This document shows positions 8,628 through 15,697 of a stretch of DNA of 46,696 nt, piece after piece. The first letter of the stretch is position 1; every line of letters starts with the position of its first letter. The notes beneath the pieces were generated by a model. It saw only the letters and a program-made list of their open reading frames with translations. It did not search any database and had not been told where the DNA came from. Where the stretch lies: NCBI GenBank assembly GCA_022821265.1, contig JAJEDW010000069.1, positions 1-46,696 on the forward strand, given 5' to 3'. The translations under genes were made by a program, and so were the position numbers. Origin of the DNA: Acidobacteriota bacterium (GTDB taxonomy: Bacteria; Acidobacteriota; Terriglobia; 20CM-2-55-15).

Positions 8628-10043
8628 CTACTGCTCGAAGAACGCCCGGAATCCCTTGTAGAGCTCCCAGAGATCCACCTTCGACGACACTTCGTAGGGC
8701 GAGTGCATGCTGACGATCCCGATGCCGACGTCGATGACGTCCATGTTCTGTCCGGCGAACCAGCCCGCGATGGTGCCGCCGCCGTAGCCGGCGTCGTAGG
8801 AGTGCGTCTGCCACCGTACGCCGGCGTCGTCCAGGATGCCTCGCACGCGCGCGAAGAACTCGGAGTTGGCCTCGCGGCCCGCGCCGTATTCCTTCACGAC
8901 CAGGCCGTAACCCAACCGGGACGTCAGCCGGGCGTTCTGCGGCCGCGGGAACAACGGGTTGAGAGCGGTCGTCGTGTCGCTGACCAGCACCTCGGTATTC
9001 GCATATGCCCGCCGCAGGTCCAGGCCGCTGAAGTCCCCGGACTGCGCCGCGATCACCTCGGACACCAGCGTCGAGAACCACTCGGAGTTGACGCCCGTGT
9101 TCCAGGACCCGGCCTCCTCGTTGTTGACCGCGTAGGCGACGGCCGTGTACTCGGGCGCGGCGGTCCGGAACAGCGCCCGCAGGCTGACGTAACCGGACGA
9201 TCGGTCGTCCTGCCCGTAGGCGGCGACGAGGGCGCGGTCGAGCCCGACGTCGCGCGGCGCCATGGCCGGAACGATCTGCAGGTCGGCCGAGAGGAAGTCC
9301 CGGCCCTCGATGCCGTACTCCTCCCGCAGCAGGCCGAGCAGCCGGTCCAACGCGCCGTCCGTCCCGCCATCGCCGGCGGCCGGCATCGAGGCGATGATCG
9401 GTTCCAGCTCCTCGGTCCGAATGACGTCGCGGCTGGTCCGGTCCCTGTAGTCGGCGTCCACGTGCGGGGCGATGTCGGTGATCAGCAGGACGGGATCGCC
9501 GGGGTCCGTGCCCACCTCGACCCACACCGTCGTCCCGTCGGTCTTGTCGACGCGCCCGATGACGGCCAGCGGGACGTTCGCCCACTGGTAGTTCTTGATC
9601 CCGCCGTGCACCTGGGCGTCGATCACCACGATCCCGTCCCGCTCCCGCAGGGGGCGGGTCTTGAACTCGAGGCGCGGGGAGTCGATGTGCGTGTTGACGA
9701 TGCGGAGCCCGGAGGAGACGGGCTGCCGCCCGATGACGAACAAGACGATGGTCCGGTCGCGGTTGACGGCGTACCACCGTGATCCCGGCGTCAACGCGGT
9801 GGGCGCGACGTCCGGCGGCCACGGCCGGAAGCCCTCGGCTTCGGCCAGCGCCGCGGCTTCGCGCACGAACCACATGTGACTCCGGACGCGGCCCATGAAG
9901 GCCTTGTACTCCTCGCCGAAGGCCATGACCTCGGCGCGTTCGGCGTCATCCAGCCCCGGCCACGCCGAACCGAAGCCGAAGTCCTGCGCCGGCGCCTGGA
10001 CGGCGGCCAGCAACACCGCCGCCAAAAGCAATGGATACTTCAT
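8628..10043 (-). CDS. Secreted M18 family zinc aminopeptidase
   Basis: This 471-residue M18 metallopeptidase removes N-terminal amino acids using two zinc ions. Expected ligands are visible: H119 in THIDSP, the aspartate in YGQDDRS, the glutamate pair in NNEEAGS, the aspartate in SDTTTA, and the histidine in SMHSPYE. The GSWNTG region matches the aminopeptidase I branch. Unlike typical cytosolic M18 enzymes, it starts with a clear signal peptide (MKYPLLLAAVLLAAVQAPAQ), so it is probably periplasmic or released. A good -10 (TAGAAT on the minus strand, plus positions 10066-10071) lies 22 bases before the start codon. The gene is 30 bp upstream of rfbB but has no functional link with it. Confidence 0.88.
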   Translation of the reverse strand: MKYPLLLAAVLLAAVQAPAQDFGFGSAWPGLDDAERAEVMAFGEEYKAFMGRVRSHMWFVREAAALAEAEGFRPWPPDVAPTALTPGSRWYAVNRDRTIVLFVIGRQPVSSGLRIVNTHIDSPRLEFKTRPLRERDGIVVIDAQVHGGIKNYQWANVPLAVIGRVDKTDGTTVWVEVGTDPGDPVLLITDIAPHVDADYRDRTSRDVIRTEELEPIIASMPAAGDGGTDGALDRLLGLLREEYGIEGRDFLSADLQIVPAMAPRDVGLDRALVAAYGQDDRSSGYVSLRALFRTAAPEYTAVAYAVNNEEAGSWNTGVNSEWFSTLVSEVIAAQSGDFSGLDLRRAYANTEVLVSDTTTALNPLFPRPQNARLTSRLGYGLVVKEYGAGREANSEFFARVRGILDDAGVRWQTHSYDAGYGGGTIAGWFAGQNMDVIDVGIGIVSMHSPYEVSSKVDLWELYKGFRAFFEQ

Positions 10044-10244
10044 ATGGATTCCCGCCCCAGACCGGATTCTATCCCGGACGGCCGGCTCAGCCGAAGCACT
10101 CCGGACCGTTACGCCGCGTTTCCCCCGGACACTACCGTTGGCGGCAGTAAGCTCGGTGCGGTCCCGGTGGCGTGTTCCGGAACCATGGCGTGGTCGTCAT
10201 CGAGCAGAGTGACGCGCCGGCTTGCCGGGATTCTCGGGAAGCGT

Positions 10245-11333
10245 TCACTCCACGGCCCGTCCGCCGAAGTACTGCTCCCGATGCCGCACCCGGTAGGCCG
10301 GGTATCGGGTCGTGATCTCGACCGTGTGCCAACGGCCGTCGTCGGGCGAGTGGGCGGGGTAATACCCGATGGTGTACTGGCTTCGAAGCTCTTCGGCCAG
10401 CACGTCGAGAGCCTCGGAGATCCGGTTCTCCCGACCCGAATCCGACCAGCCGGACACCATCCAGGTCCTCCCGCCGCTGATCTCGGCGAAGAGTTCGAGC
10501 ACCTCCATGTTCAGCACGTCGGCGGGAGCCGTCGGAGTCGCGGGTGGCGTCCTCGGTGGAGTCCGTGGCCCGCCCGGGCCACCGCCCGGAAACGGGATTC
10601 CGACGGGCCCGCCTCCAGTTCGGGGAAAGGTCGGGGGCGTGCCTCCCGGGAACGGAATCCCGACCCTTCCGGTGGGTCTGCCGGTGGGAAAGGTCGGGGG
10701 CGTCGGCGTGACTCCGAACGCTTCGGGCGCGATCCCGAGAGAATAGACCAGCGTCTCCGATTCCCGGACGAAGCGTTGGGCGCTCTCCAACGACCTCGCG
10801 CTTCCCGTATCCTCCCCGTCGCTGATCACGAGAATGGCCCTTTTTTCGTGGCGCCCGGTCCGCACGTGTTCGAGACCGAGGATCAGGGCGTCGTACAAGG
10901 CCGTCCCGCCCCCCACCCGGACTCTCCGGAGGGCCGCCGCCAGCCGGGAACGGTCATCGGTGAAGTCTTCCACCAGGCGCGCGCTGTTGTCGAAGGTGAC
11001 CAGGAAGATCTCGTCGTCGGGGTGGATCTGGCGGAAAAAACGATCGACCGCGGCGGTCGCGGTATCGATCTTCCGATCCATGCTCCCGCTGGTGTCCAGG
11101 ACCACGCCGACACTGACCGGCAGATCGTTCGACCGCGAGAAGTGGCGAATGGGCTGCGGCTCGCCGTCTTCATGGACGAGAAAATCGTCTTCGGTGAGGT
11201 CGGCCACATAGCGCCCCCGTTCGTCGAGAACGGTCGCCACGACATCGACCAACCCGACGTCTACCGCCAACTGGGCCCACAGCACGCCCGCGGAAACCCC
11301 GGTCAGGACGACGGCGAGGATGAAACGGTTCAT
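10245..11333 (-). CDS. Secreted VWFA-domain protein, Acidobacteria type
   Basis: This 362-residue exported protein has a signal peptide (FILAVVLTGVSAGVLWA) and a short N-terminal beta domain with DVGLVDVVATVLDERGRYV. It then has a von Willebrand factor A domain with the metal-binding DTSGSMD (D80, S82, S84) and ISDGEDTGS. The C terminus, SQYTIGYYPAHSPDDGRWH with VRHREQY, matches the VWFA-related family first defined in Acidobacteria (TIGR03436). A proline/glycine-rich insert of about 60 residues contains a duplicated 21-residue block. The ATG at 11333 is preferred over the GTG at 11339 because GGGAG lies 7 bases before it. Such proteins are thought to act in adhesion or protein contacts, but the partner is unknown. 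Confidence 0.85.
   Translation of the reverse strand: MNRFILAVVLTGVSAGVLWAQLAVDVGLVDVVATVLDERGRYVADLTEDDFLVHEDGEPQPIRHFSRSNDLPVSVGVVLDTSGSMDRKIDTATAAVDRFFRQIHPDDEIFLVTFDNSARLVEDFTDDRSRLAAALRRVRVGGGTALYDALILGLEHVRTGRHEKRAILVISDGEDTGSARSLESAQRFVRESETLVYSLGIAPEAFGVTPTPPTFPTGRPTGRVGIPFPGGTPPTFPRTGGGPVGIPFPGGGPGGPRTPPRTPPATPTAPADVLNMEVLELFAEISGGRTWMVSGWSDSGRENRISEALDVLAEELRSQYTIGYYPAHSPDDGRWHTVEITTRYPAYRVRHREQYFGGRAVE
10578..10703. repeat. Two-copy 63-bp tandem repeat inside the VWFA gene
   Basis: Two adjacent blocks with a 63-bp period share an exact 18-bp core (gggaaaggtcgggggcgt) at 10623-10640 and 10686-10703. They encode two similar proline/glycine segments, each starting TPPTFP and ending VGIPFPGG. 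The period is a multiple of three, so copy changes would keep the frame. Confidence 0.75.
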
Positions 11334-11715
11334 GATCACGCTCCCATGAGGTATGCGGCCAACCTCTCTGGTTCTTGAGACTCCGAACGCGACGATTCGT
11401 CACACGGCGCCCGGTATCGGCCGGCGGCAAGCCCCGGGCCGCCCGCGTGGCCGAAGCGCAACGCAATTGATTATTCATCGGAATTCCCATCGAACAAGAC
11501 TCTTCGGTCGGCGGCATTCTCGCACGGCGATCGAACGAGTTCGCCGCTTCATGGGAGAGTGCCGATCACTTGGTTGATCACCCCGCCGAGTTGCGGGACA
11601 AAAACACCTTGCCGGTGTTGCCGGCTTCGAGAACATGCATCATGCCGGATTTCCCATTGGTTCCGACTTCCCGGCCGGTAGACTGGAGTCTTATGCTGAC
11701 AGGAGGCGTGAGTAC
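11334..11715. other. Intergenic region between divergent VWFA and DUF6152-like genes
   Basis: This stretch of about 380 bp separates two divergent genes. I see no convincing coding sequence: the short frames here have no recognisable motif and no ribosome-binding site. It holds a small inverted repeat, GATCA-cttggt-TGATC (11564-11579), and a strong AGGAGG at 11701-11706 that belongs to the next gene. A possible weak -10, TAGACT, occurs at about 11678 with no good -35. Both genes presumably have promoters here. Confidence 0.5.
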
Positions 11716-12117
11716 GTGCGCGCGAAACTTCAGGCGACCGCGATTCTGATCGCGTGCATCGCTTCCCACGCGACGCCGGTTCGGGCGCATCATTCCATCG
11801 CCGGCGCCTACGACACTCGACGTGAGGTGACGATCGAAGGCGTCGTCACGGAGTTTCACTTCGTCAACCCGCATCCGACCCTGAGCGTCCGGGCGGGATC
11901 CAACGTCTGGCTGCTCGAGATGGACAACCGCTCGGAGTTGAGCCGTGCCGGCATGGCGGAGGATTCGTTCCTGGTGGGCGACCGCGTCGTCGTCGCCGGC
12001 AACCCGTCGCGGAGCGAGGCGCAACGGCTCTATATCCGCCGGCTGGACCGTCCTTCGGACGGGTTCGTCTATGAACAGGTGGGAACCCGGCCGAGAATCA
12101 CCCGAGCTGGGAGATAG
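11716..12117 (+). CDS. Small secreted DUF6152-like protein
   Basis: This 133-residue protein starts at GTG 11716, where a perfect AGGAGG lies 9 bases upstream. An in-frame ATG at 11635 has no such site and would bury the signal peptide. The N terminus (LQATAILIACIASHATPVRA) is a signal peptide cleaved before HHSIAGAYD. The mature domain HHSIAGAYDTRREVTIEGVV followed by FHFVNPHP is typical of the DUF6152 family of small exported beta-barrel (OB-like) proteins found in Acidobacteria and Proteobacteria. Function is unknown. It is a single gene, convergent with the island operon at 12395. Confidence 0.8.
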   Translation: MRAKLQATAILIACIASHATPVRAHHSIAGAYDTRREVTIEGVVTEFHFVNPHPTLSVRAGSNVWLLEMDNRSELSRAGMAEDSFLVGDRVVVAGNPSRSEAQRLYIRRLDRPSDGFVYEQVGTRPRITRAGR

Positions 12118-12394
12118 CGTTTCCCGAACGTTGGTCATCGCACCGCCAATCGCCGCCCCGCGGCACGGCGTCAACAAGGCGTTCCTGCCCTGAGCACGCC
12201 TGTGCCCGTTGACTGTCCGAGGTGTCCACGCTTTCCGATCCAGGGCATGCTGGACCGACCGTTGCTCAGGCAAACGTCCGCCAACTTCAGCGAATCGGCA
12301 GGCCACGGCGGAAACCGTTGGTATTCGTCGACGAGACGATCACATCATGCGCCTCGCACGCCGTCGACTGGCCGGCGGAACACGGGCCTGGATG

Positions 12395-13294
12395 TCATGC
12401 ACCCGGGATAGGCCCGAGATCGTCCACACTGACGAAGGGTCGACCCGTTTCGGCTGCCCTTCGAGCCTTCATGGCGAACACGGCCGCGAGGTCGAGCCGA
12501 CGTGACAGGACCGCGTGCAAGTCGAGGCCGTCCATGCAGATCAAGCTCTTGCCATGCCCGAACGCGGTGAGCCCTTCAGGAGAGAAACCGCTATAACTCA
12601 ACAAGAGACCGCGGGACCACCTCGCCTTTTCTTCTACCTTCGCGTTGAACGAACGAAGCGTCGCTGCGCCGACCGGGTCATTGGTCCATTTCGCTTCAAG
12701 CAAATATGTGTCGCCTCTCAGCATGAAGCTGCCGTCGATTTGCTCGCCCACAAGGCGGAAGGAGTCGCGCGCGGACAACCCGTATGCATCGAACGTGTCC
12801 TTCAACAATTTTTCGAACGCGTAGCCGCGGGGCTGTGGATCCAACTCGGAAACCTTTAGCAATCGATCGGCCAGAGACGAAGCGGCCGTCGCGTCAATTC
12901 GCGATTCTGCGGAAGCGCGGGACGCTGTTTCTTGTCTCGGCGGCGTGCCGCGTAGTCGTTCGAGGATTTTGAAGAAGGCAACTCGTACCGTATCGTTCAA
13001 CTCCGTATATTCTCGAGTCGCGCTACTGGCCTCCCGGTACTCCCAAAGCGCGTTCAGCGCCCCAAGAGCGGCTTCGCGATTCGCGTGTCGCAAGTAATAG
13101 CGCAAGCGCTTCGCCTTGCTCGCGCCCTGTACCGCCCAACGGGGATCGTCGATATCGACCCCGAGTTCTTCTCGGAAGAATTCCGCGAAGGTCTGGTTCG
13201 TGAAATCCAATACATAGCCAGATTCCATGCCAAATACCCTGTCGAGGACCGGCATGTCCGCGGTGCGGATCGTGGCGGGCGATCTTCGGCTCAT
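12395..13294 (-). CDS. Mrr-like restriction endonuclease-fold protein
   Basis: This 299-residue protein is the last gene of a three-gene operon. Residues about 14-115 form a helical domain (VLDFTNQTFAEFFREELGVD, SKAKRLRYYLRH) that I associate from memory with N-terminal modules of other defence genes. Residues about 150-290 look like a PD-(D/E)XK nuclease of the Mrr type: E161 (GYAFEKLL), D187 (EQIDGSF), E200 and K202 (LLEAKW), then the amphipathic SRGLLLSYSGFSPEGL. It would be expected to cut DNA. The start at 13294 overlaps the upstream stop as ATGA, so translation is coupled. Base composition is less GC-rich than the flanking genes. Confidence 0.72.
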   Translation of the reverse strand: MSRRSPATIRTADMPVLDRVFGMESGYVLDFTNQTFAEFFREELGVDIDDPRWAVQGASKAKRLRYYLRHANREAALGALNALWEYREASSATREYTELNDTVRVAFFKILERLRGTPPRQETASRASAESRIDATAASSLADRLLKVSELDPQPRGYAFEKLLKDTFDAYGLSARDSFRLVGEQIDGSFMLRGDTYLLEAKWTNDPVGAATLRSFNAKVEEKARWSRGLLLSYSGFSPEGLTAFGHGKSLICMDGLDLHAVLSRRLDLAAVFAMKARRAAETGRPFVSVDDLGPIPGA

Positions 13295-14154
13295 GTCTGC
13301 CTTAATCCGAGTCCTTTGAGCCAAGCGTCAACCTGTCCGAAGGCGTCCTGTTGCCATTGATCCGCAGTGCGACCGCCCAGCACGTGGGAACCTTCCACGA
13401 ATCCTCTGACGCTCGTTGGTCCGAAGTCTTCGACGTCGCGGAATTTCTCGGAGATCAGGCGGTAACCTCGCCGGGCCGATCGAACATCGAGGAGTGGCCG
13501 GGTCGCCTCGACAAGCGCGTCGATGCCGTCCGGGAAATTTCGGATGGTGAAATAGATGTCGTAGGCGTCCTTTTGTTTCAGACGATTGGCAATGGCGTAA
13601 CCCTTCATGGACAGGAAAGCCGGAATCGATGCGACGGCGATACGAACGAAATTCCGGACACCATCGGGCATGTCGCCATCGATGGGAACTATTCGACGGA
13701 ACCTGAGAGCGAGGTCGGCGCCGTCGGCGCGCTGGACGGCGAAACCCCGGATGAGCGGAGGTCGGTTTCTGCTAACCTCCGCGTCGCGCGGCATCAGGAA
13801 GTCCACAACGACGTCGATGTCGGGCCCGCCGTCTCTGGCCGGCACGGTGCGTACGAGTTGGAAGCGCTGCAGATCGTCCCGTGGATGATAGCCGTGTTTC
13901 TGGAGGGCTTCGACAAGCCGAACATATTCGCCGTCGTCCAGCGCGGATGGGTCGAGACCGAGGTCCACGTCGCCCGTGCCGATATGGGGCGTTTCGGCTT
14001 CCGTCAGCGAAAGCCAGGGAACGGCGCCGCCGACAATCACGAACTTGCCTTCGAAGCTTCCGAGGATCTGGCCGATCTCGATCAGCACGGACTTGACCGC
14101 CCGCGTCGTCCGGTCATCGTAATCGCCTGCCGATCGACGTTCTCTTACAGCCAT
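13291..14154 (-). CDS. AbiEii-like nucleotidyltransferase (candidate toxin)
   Basis: This 287-residue protein has a DNA polymerase beta-type nucleotidyltransferase core. The glycine pair is in FVIVGGAVPWL (about residues 38-48). The DxD pair is D62 and D64 (GTGDVDLGLD), and a third acidic residue lies in DIDVVVDFL (D114 or D118). A later RLKQKDAYDIYFTIRNF matches the conserved KxKDxxDI region of AbiEii/AbiGii toxins, which modify tRNA or other targets with nucleotides. The ATG at 14154 overlaps the AbiEi-like gene by 10 bp, and the stop overlaps the nuclease gene by 4 bp. The AbiEii assignment is by fold and neighbour, and activity is untested. Confidence 0.78.
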   Translation of the reverse strand: MAVRERRSAGDYDDRTTRAVKSVLIEIGQILGSFEGKFVIVGGAVPWLSLTEAETPHIGTGDVDLGLDPSALDDGEYVRLVEALQKHGYHPRDDLQRFQLVRTVPARDGGPDIDVVVDFLMPRDAEVSRNRPPLIRGFAVQRADGADLALRFRRIVPIDGDMPDGVRNFVRIAVASIPAFLSMKGYAIANRLKQKDAYDIYFTIRNFPDGIDALVEATRPLLDVRSARRGYRLISEKFRDVEDFGPTSVRGFVEGSHVLGGRTADQWQQDAFGQVDAWLKGLGLRQT

Positions 14155-15251
14155 GGGAAGCACTTTGAGGCCAAATGGTCGGCAGCCTCGCGGTCGCGAT
14201 CTCTGCCGTTCCAGAGTTCGAGATATGTGACGATCGGGCTGGCGCAGAAGACGCCCGGCGCCGGCTCGACCGCGTCCTCGAACAGGCTCTCGTCGGTCGG
14301 GATGAGCAAGTTGACATTCGCTCCCCGTTCGGCGTGAGTCAGCTTCAACTCCTTGGTCAGCATTCGAGCACCGGGTTCGTCGACGTAGAAGCCATATGTC
14401 CCCCCCCGTGCGAACGGCGCAAGCCACTGAGCGGCAGAGTTCGACGCAAAAATCGCGCGTGGGCGCTGTGGTTCCGGATTCAGCTTCCCCAACAACCGTG
14501 CGTTGAATGGGTCGCCGTGGAAGGGCGTATATCGGCTCATGCGATGACCGGCCGGCTGGCGGTAGTTCTCACGCCAAGTCCGCAAGAGCGCGTCCGGCCG
14601 AACCAGGACGATTCCGTCGTCCCGTTTTTCTATCCATTCACGCTCGAGGAGGGCTTTGCGAACGTTGCTCACATGGCCAAGGCTCGCAGAGGCCGCCTCC
14701 GCCAGGTCGATGACACGCCATGCCCGATCCCGGTTGCGAAGGAGAACCCGCAAGATCGCGGCGGCCTTCGGGGTGAAGACCGACCGCAGAGCGCGGCTTT
14801 CGGACTTTGGCCGGCGTGCGACGGCTCGATCGATATAGACATTGTCGAATGCCACGTGAGCGTTCCCGACCAGATCGAGGTAGGCGACGTCATGATCCAT
14901 GCAGATGGACCGAGACTCGAGAGACAGGTAGGGACTCACGAGCATCGGGATCGAACGTGGACCGGAGTCCCCGTGACCGGTCTGACGAGCATGCGCCAGG
15001 TAGCCCAGGAGTTGATACACGGCAGACCGGACGGAACGGGGGGCTCCGTTCGACTTGACTTCGATGATCAGCGCGTATGTATCGTCGCCGTGCTCGAACT
15101 CGATACGACCGTCTATCGGATAATCGTGTCCGCTCTCCTGGCCAAAGCGAACGGAACTGACCTCAAGGCGTGGCACATGGTGGAGCAGTTGGCGGGCCGC
15201 TTTCACGGCCGTGGCGTCCAGGTCTTTCACTGAATTATAAATTTTCATCAC
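14145..15251 (-). CDS. AbiEi-like regulator with N-terminal PD-(D/E)XK-like domain
   Basis: This 368-residue protein leads the three-gene operon. From the second Met (15248), residues 40-85 show a nuclease-fold signature: D46 (YPIDGRIEF), E63 and K65 (IIEVKS), Q79 (AVYQLLGYL). Residues about 140-210 form a winged helix (FTPKAAAILRVLLRNRDRAW, VIDLAEAASASLGHVSNVRK). The C-terminal part resembles AbiEi-type antitoxin domains (ending SPIVTYLELWNGRDRDREAA). In AbiE systems the partner represses the operon and counteracts the nucleotidyltransferase. A good promoter (15258-15286) predicts transcription from the GTG at 15251, giving a leaderless message. Whether the N-terminal domain still cleaves DNA is unknown. 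Confidence 0.75.
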   Translation of the reverse strand: MMKIYNSVKDLDATAVKAARQLLHHVPRLEVSSVRFGQESGHDYPIDGRIEFEHGDDTYALIIEVKSNGAPRSVRSAVYQLLGYLAHARQTGHGDSGPRSIPMLVSPYLSLESRSICMDHDVAYLDLVGNAHVAFDNVYIDRAVARRPKSESRALRSVFTPKAAAILRVLLRNRDRAWRVIDLAEAASASLGHVSNVRKALLEREWIEKRDDGIVLVRPDALLRTWRENYRQPAGHRMSRYTPFHGDPFNARLLGKLNPEPQRPRAIFASNSAAQWLAPFARGGTYGFYVDEPGARMLTKELKLTHAERGANVNLLIPTDESLFEDAVEPAPGVFCASPIVTYLELWNGRDRDREAADHLASKCFPWL

Positions 15252-15257
15252 ATTCTG

Positions 15258-15286
15258 AAATTAGACAAGATGATGAATACTTGCAA
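15258..15286 (-). promoter_or_regulatory. Promoter of the three-gene island operon
   Basis: On the minus strand, TTGCAA (15281-15286), a 17-bp spacer and TAATTT (15258-15263) form a strong sigma-70-type promoter. The predicted start, 7 bases after the -10, falls on the GTG at 15251, so the message should be leaderless. The spacer contains ATGAATAC (15273-15280), which matches 7 of 8 bases of the half-site in the toxin-antitoxin operator. Confidence 0.6.
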
Positions 15287-15336
15287 GACTTTTCGCTCAT
15301 ATGGCGTTTTCATCGTTTCGGTGATACTTCGTTCAA

Positions 15337-15402
15337 TTGGCCGGAATCGTGGGCGGCACGACGATACGCACGCCCCGGCCAGTCTTCACCGGATTGCGCA
15401 GG
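15337..15402 (-). pseudogene. 66-bp relic of a glycosyltransferase gene
   Basis: This fragment aligns without gaps to 18043-18108, inside the intact glycosyltransferase gene, with 57 of 66 bases identical by hand count. On the minus strand it still reads LRNPVKTGRGVRIVVPPTIP, against LRDPVRTYRGVRIVVLPTIP in the intact protein. The frame stops just after this segment and nothing upstream or downstream continues the match. It lies exactly between the AbiE-like operon and the toxin-antitoxin pair, so it is probably debris of a homologous gene broken when the island formed. Confidence 0.7.
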
Positions 15403-15428
15403 ATGAGGATCGGCAACGACGTGATACA

Positions 15429-15446
15429 GTGAATACTCGTATTCAC
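15429..15446. promoter_or_regulatory. Palindromic operator of the toxin-antitoxin pair
   Basis: GTGAATAC-TC-GTATTCAC is a perfect 8-bp inverted repeat with a 2-bp centre, 23 bases before the antitoxin start. Ribbon-helix-helix antitoxins typically bind such sites to repress their own operon. The site probably overlaps the core promoter, although no clear -35/-10 pair could be fixed. Confidence 0.65.
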
Positions 15447-15469
15447 GAGACCATCGGAGGTCTTGTACC

Positions 15470-15697
15470 ATGGCGACATCGATTCGGCTGGCGCACGAAA
15501 CCGAACGACGGCTCGACTTTCTCGCATCCCGGACCGGGCGCACGAAGGCGTTCTACCTACGGGAAATAATCGAGCGCGGACTGGAGGAGATCGAAGACTA
15601 CTATCTTGCTGCTGACGTGCTGGAACGCCTGCGCCAGGGCAAAGAGCAAGTGTACTCGGCCAGCGACGTGAGGAATGCCCTCAAGCTGGACGATTGA
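15470..15697 (+). CDS. RelB/ribbon-helix-helix antitoxin
   Basis: This 75-residue protein has an N-terminal ribbon-helix-helix DNA-binding segment, SIRLAHETERRLDFLASRTG, followed by the helix FYLREIIERGLEEIEDYYLA and a short acidic tail. The pattern is typical of RelB-type antitoxins with the RelE partner encoded next. The start has GGAGG 9 bases upstream (15456-15460). It should neutralise the downstream toxin and repress its own promoter through the palindrome at 15429-15446. The stop lies inside the toxin gene, a 23-bp overlap that couples translation. Confidence 0.85.
   Translation: MATSIRLAHETERRLDFLASRTGRTKAFYLREIIERGLEEIEDYYLAADVLERLRQGKEQVYSASDVRNALKLDD

Noticed and set aside
11578-12306. 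Minus-strand open frame opposite the DUF6152-like gene
   Set aside because: There is no signal peptide, motif or ribosome site, and the plus strand has a good gene with AGGAGG.
15337-15402. Phage attachment site or insertion-sequence end
   Set aside because: The repeat partner is internal to a glycosyltransferase gene and keeps its reading frame, so gene debris is the simpler explanation. No integrase or transposase is intact nearby.
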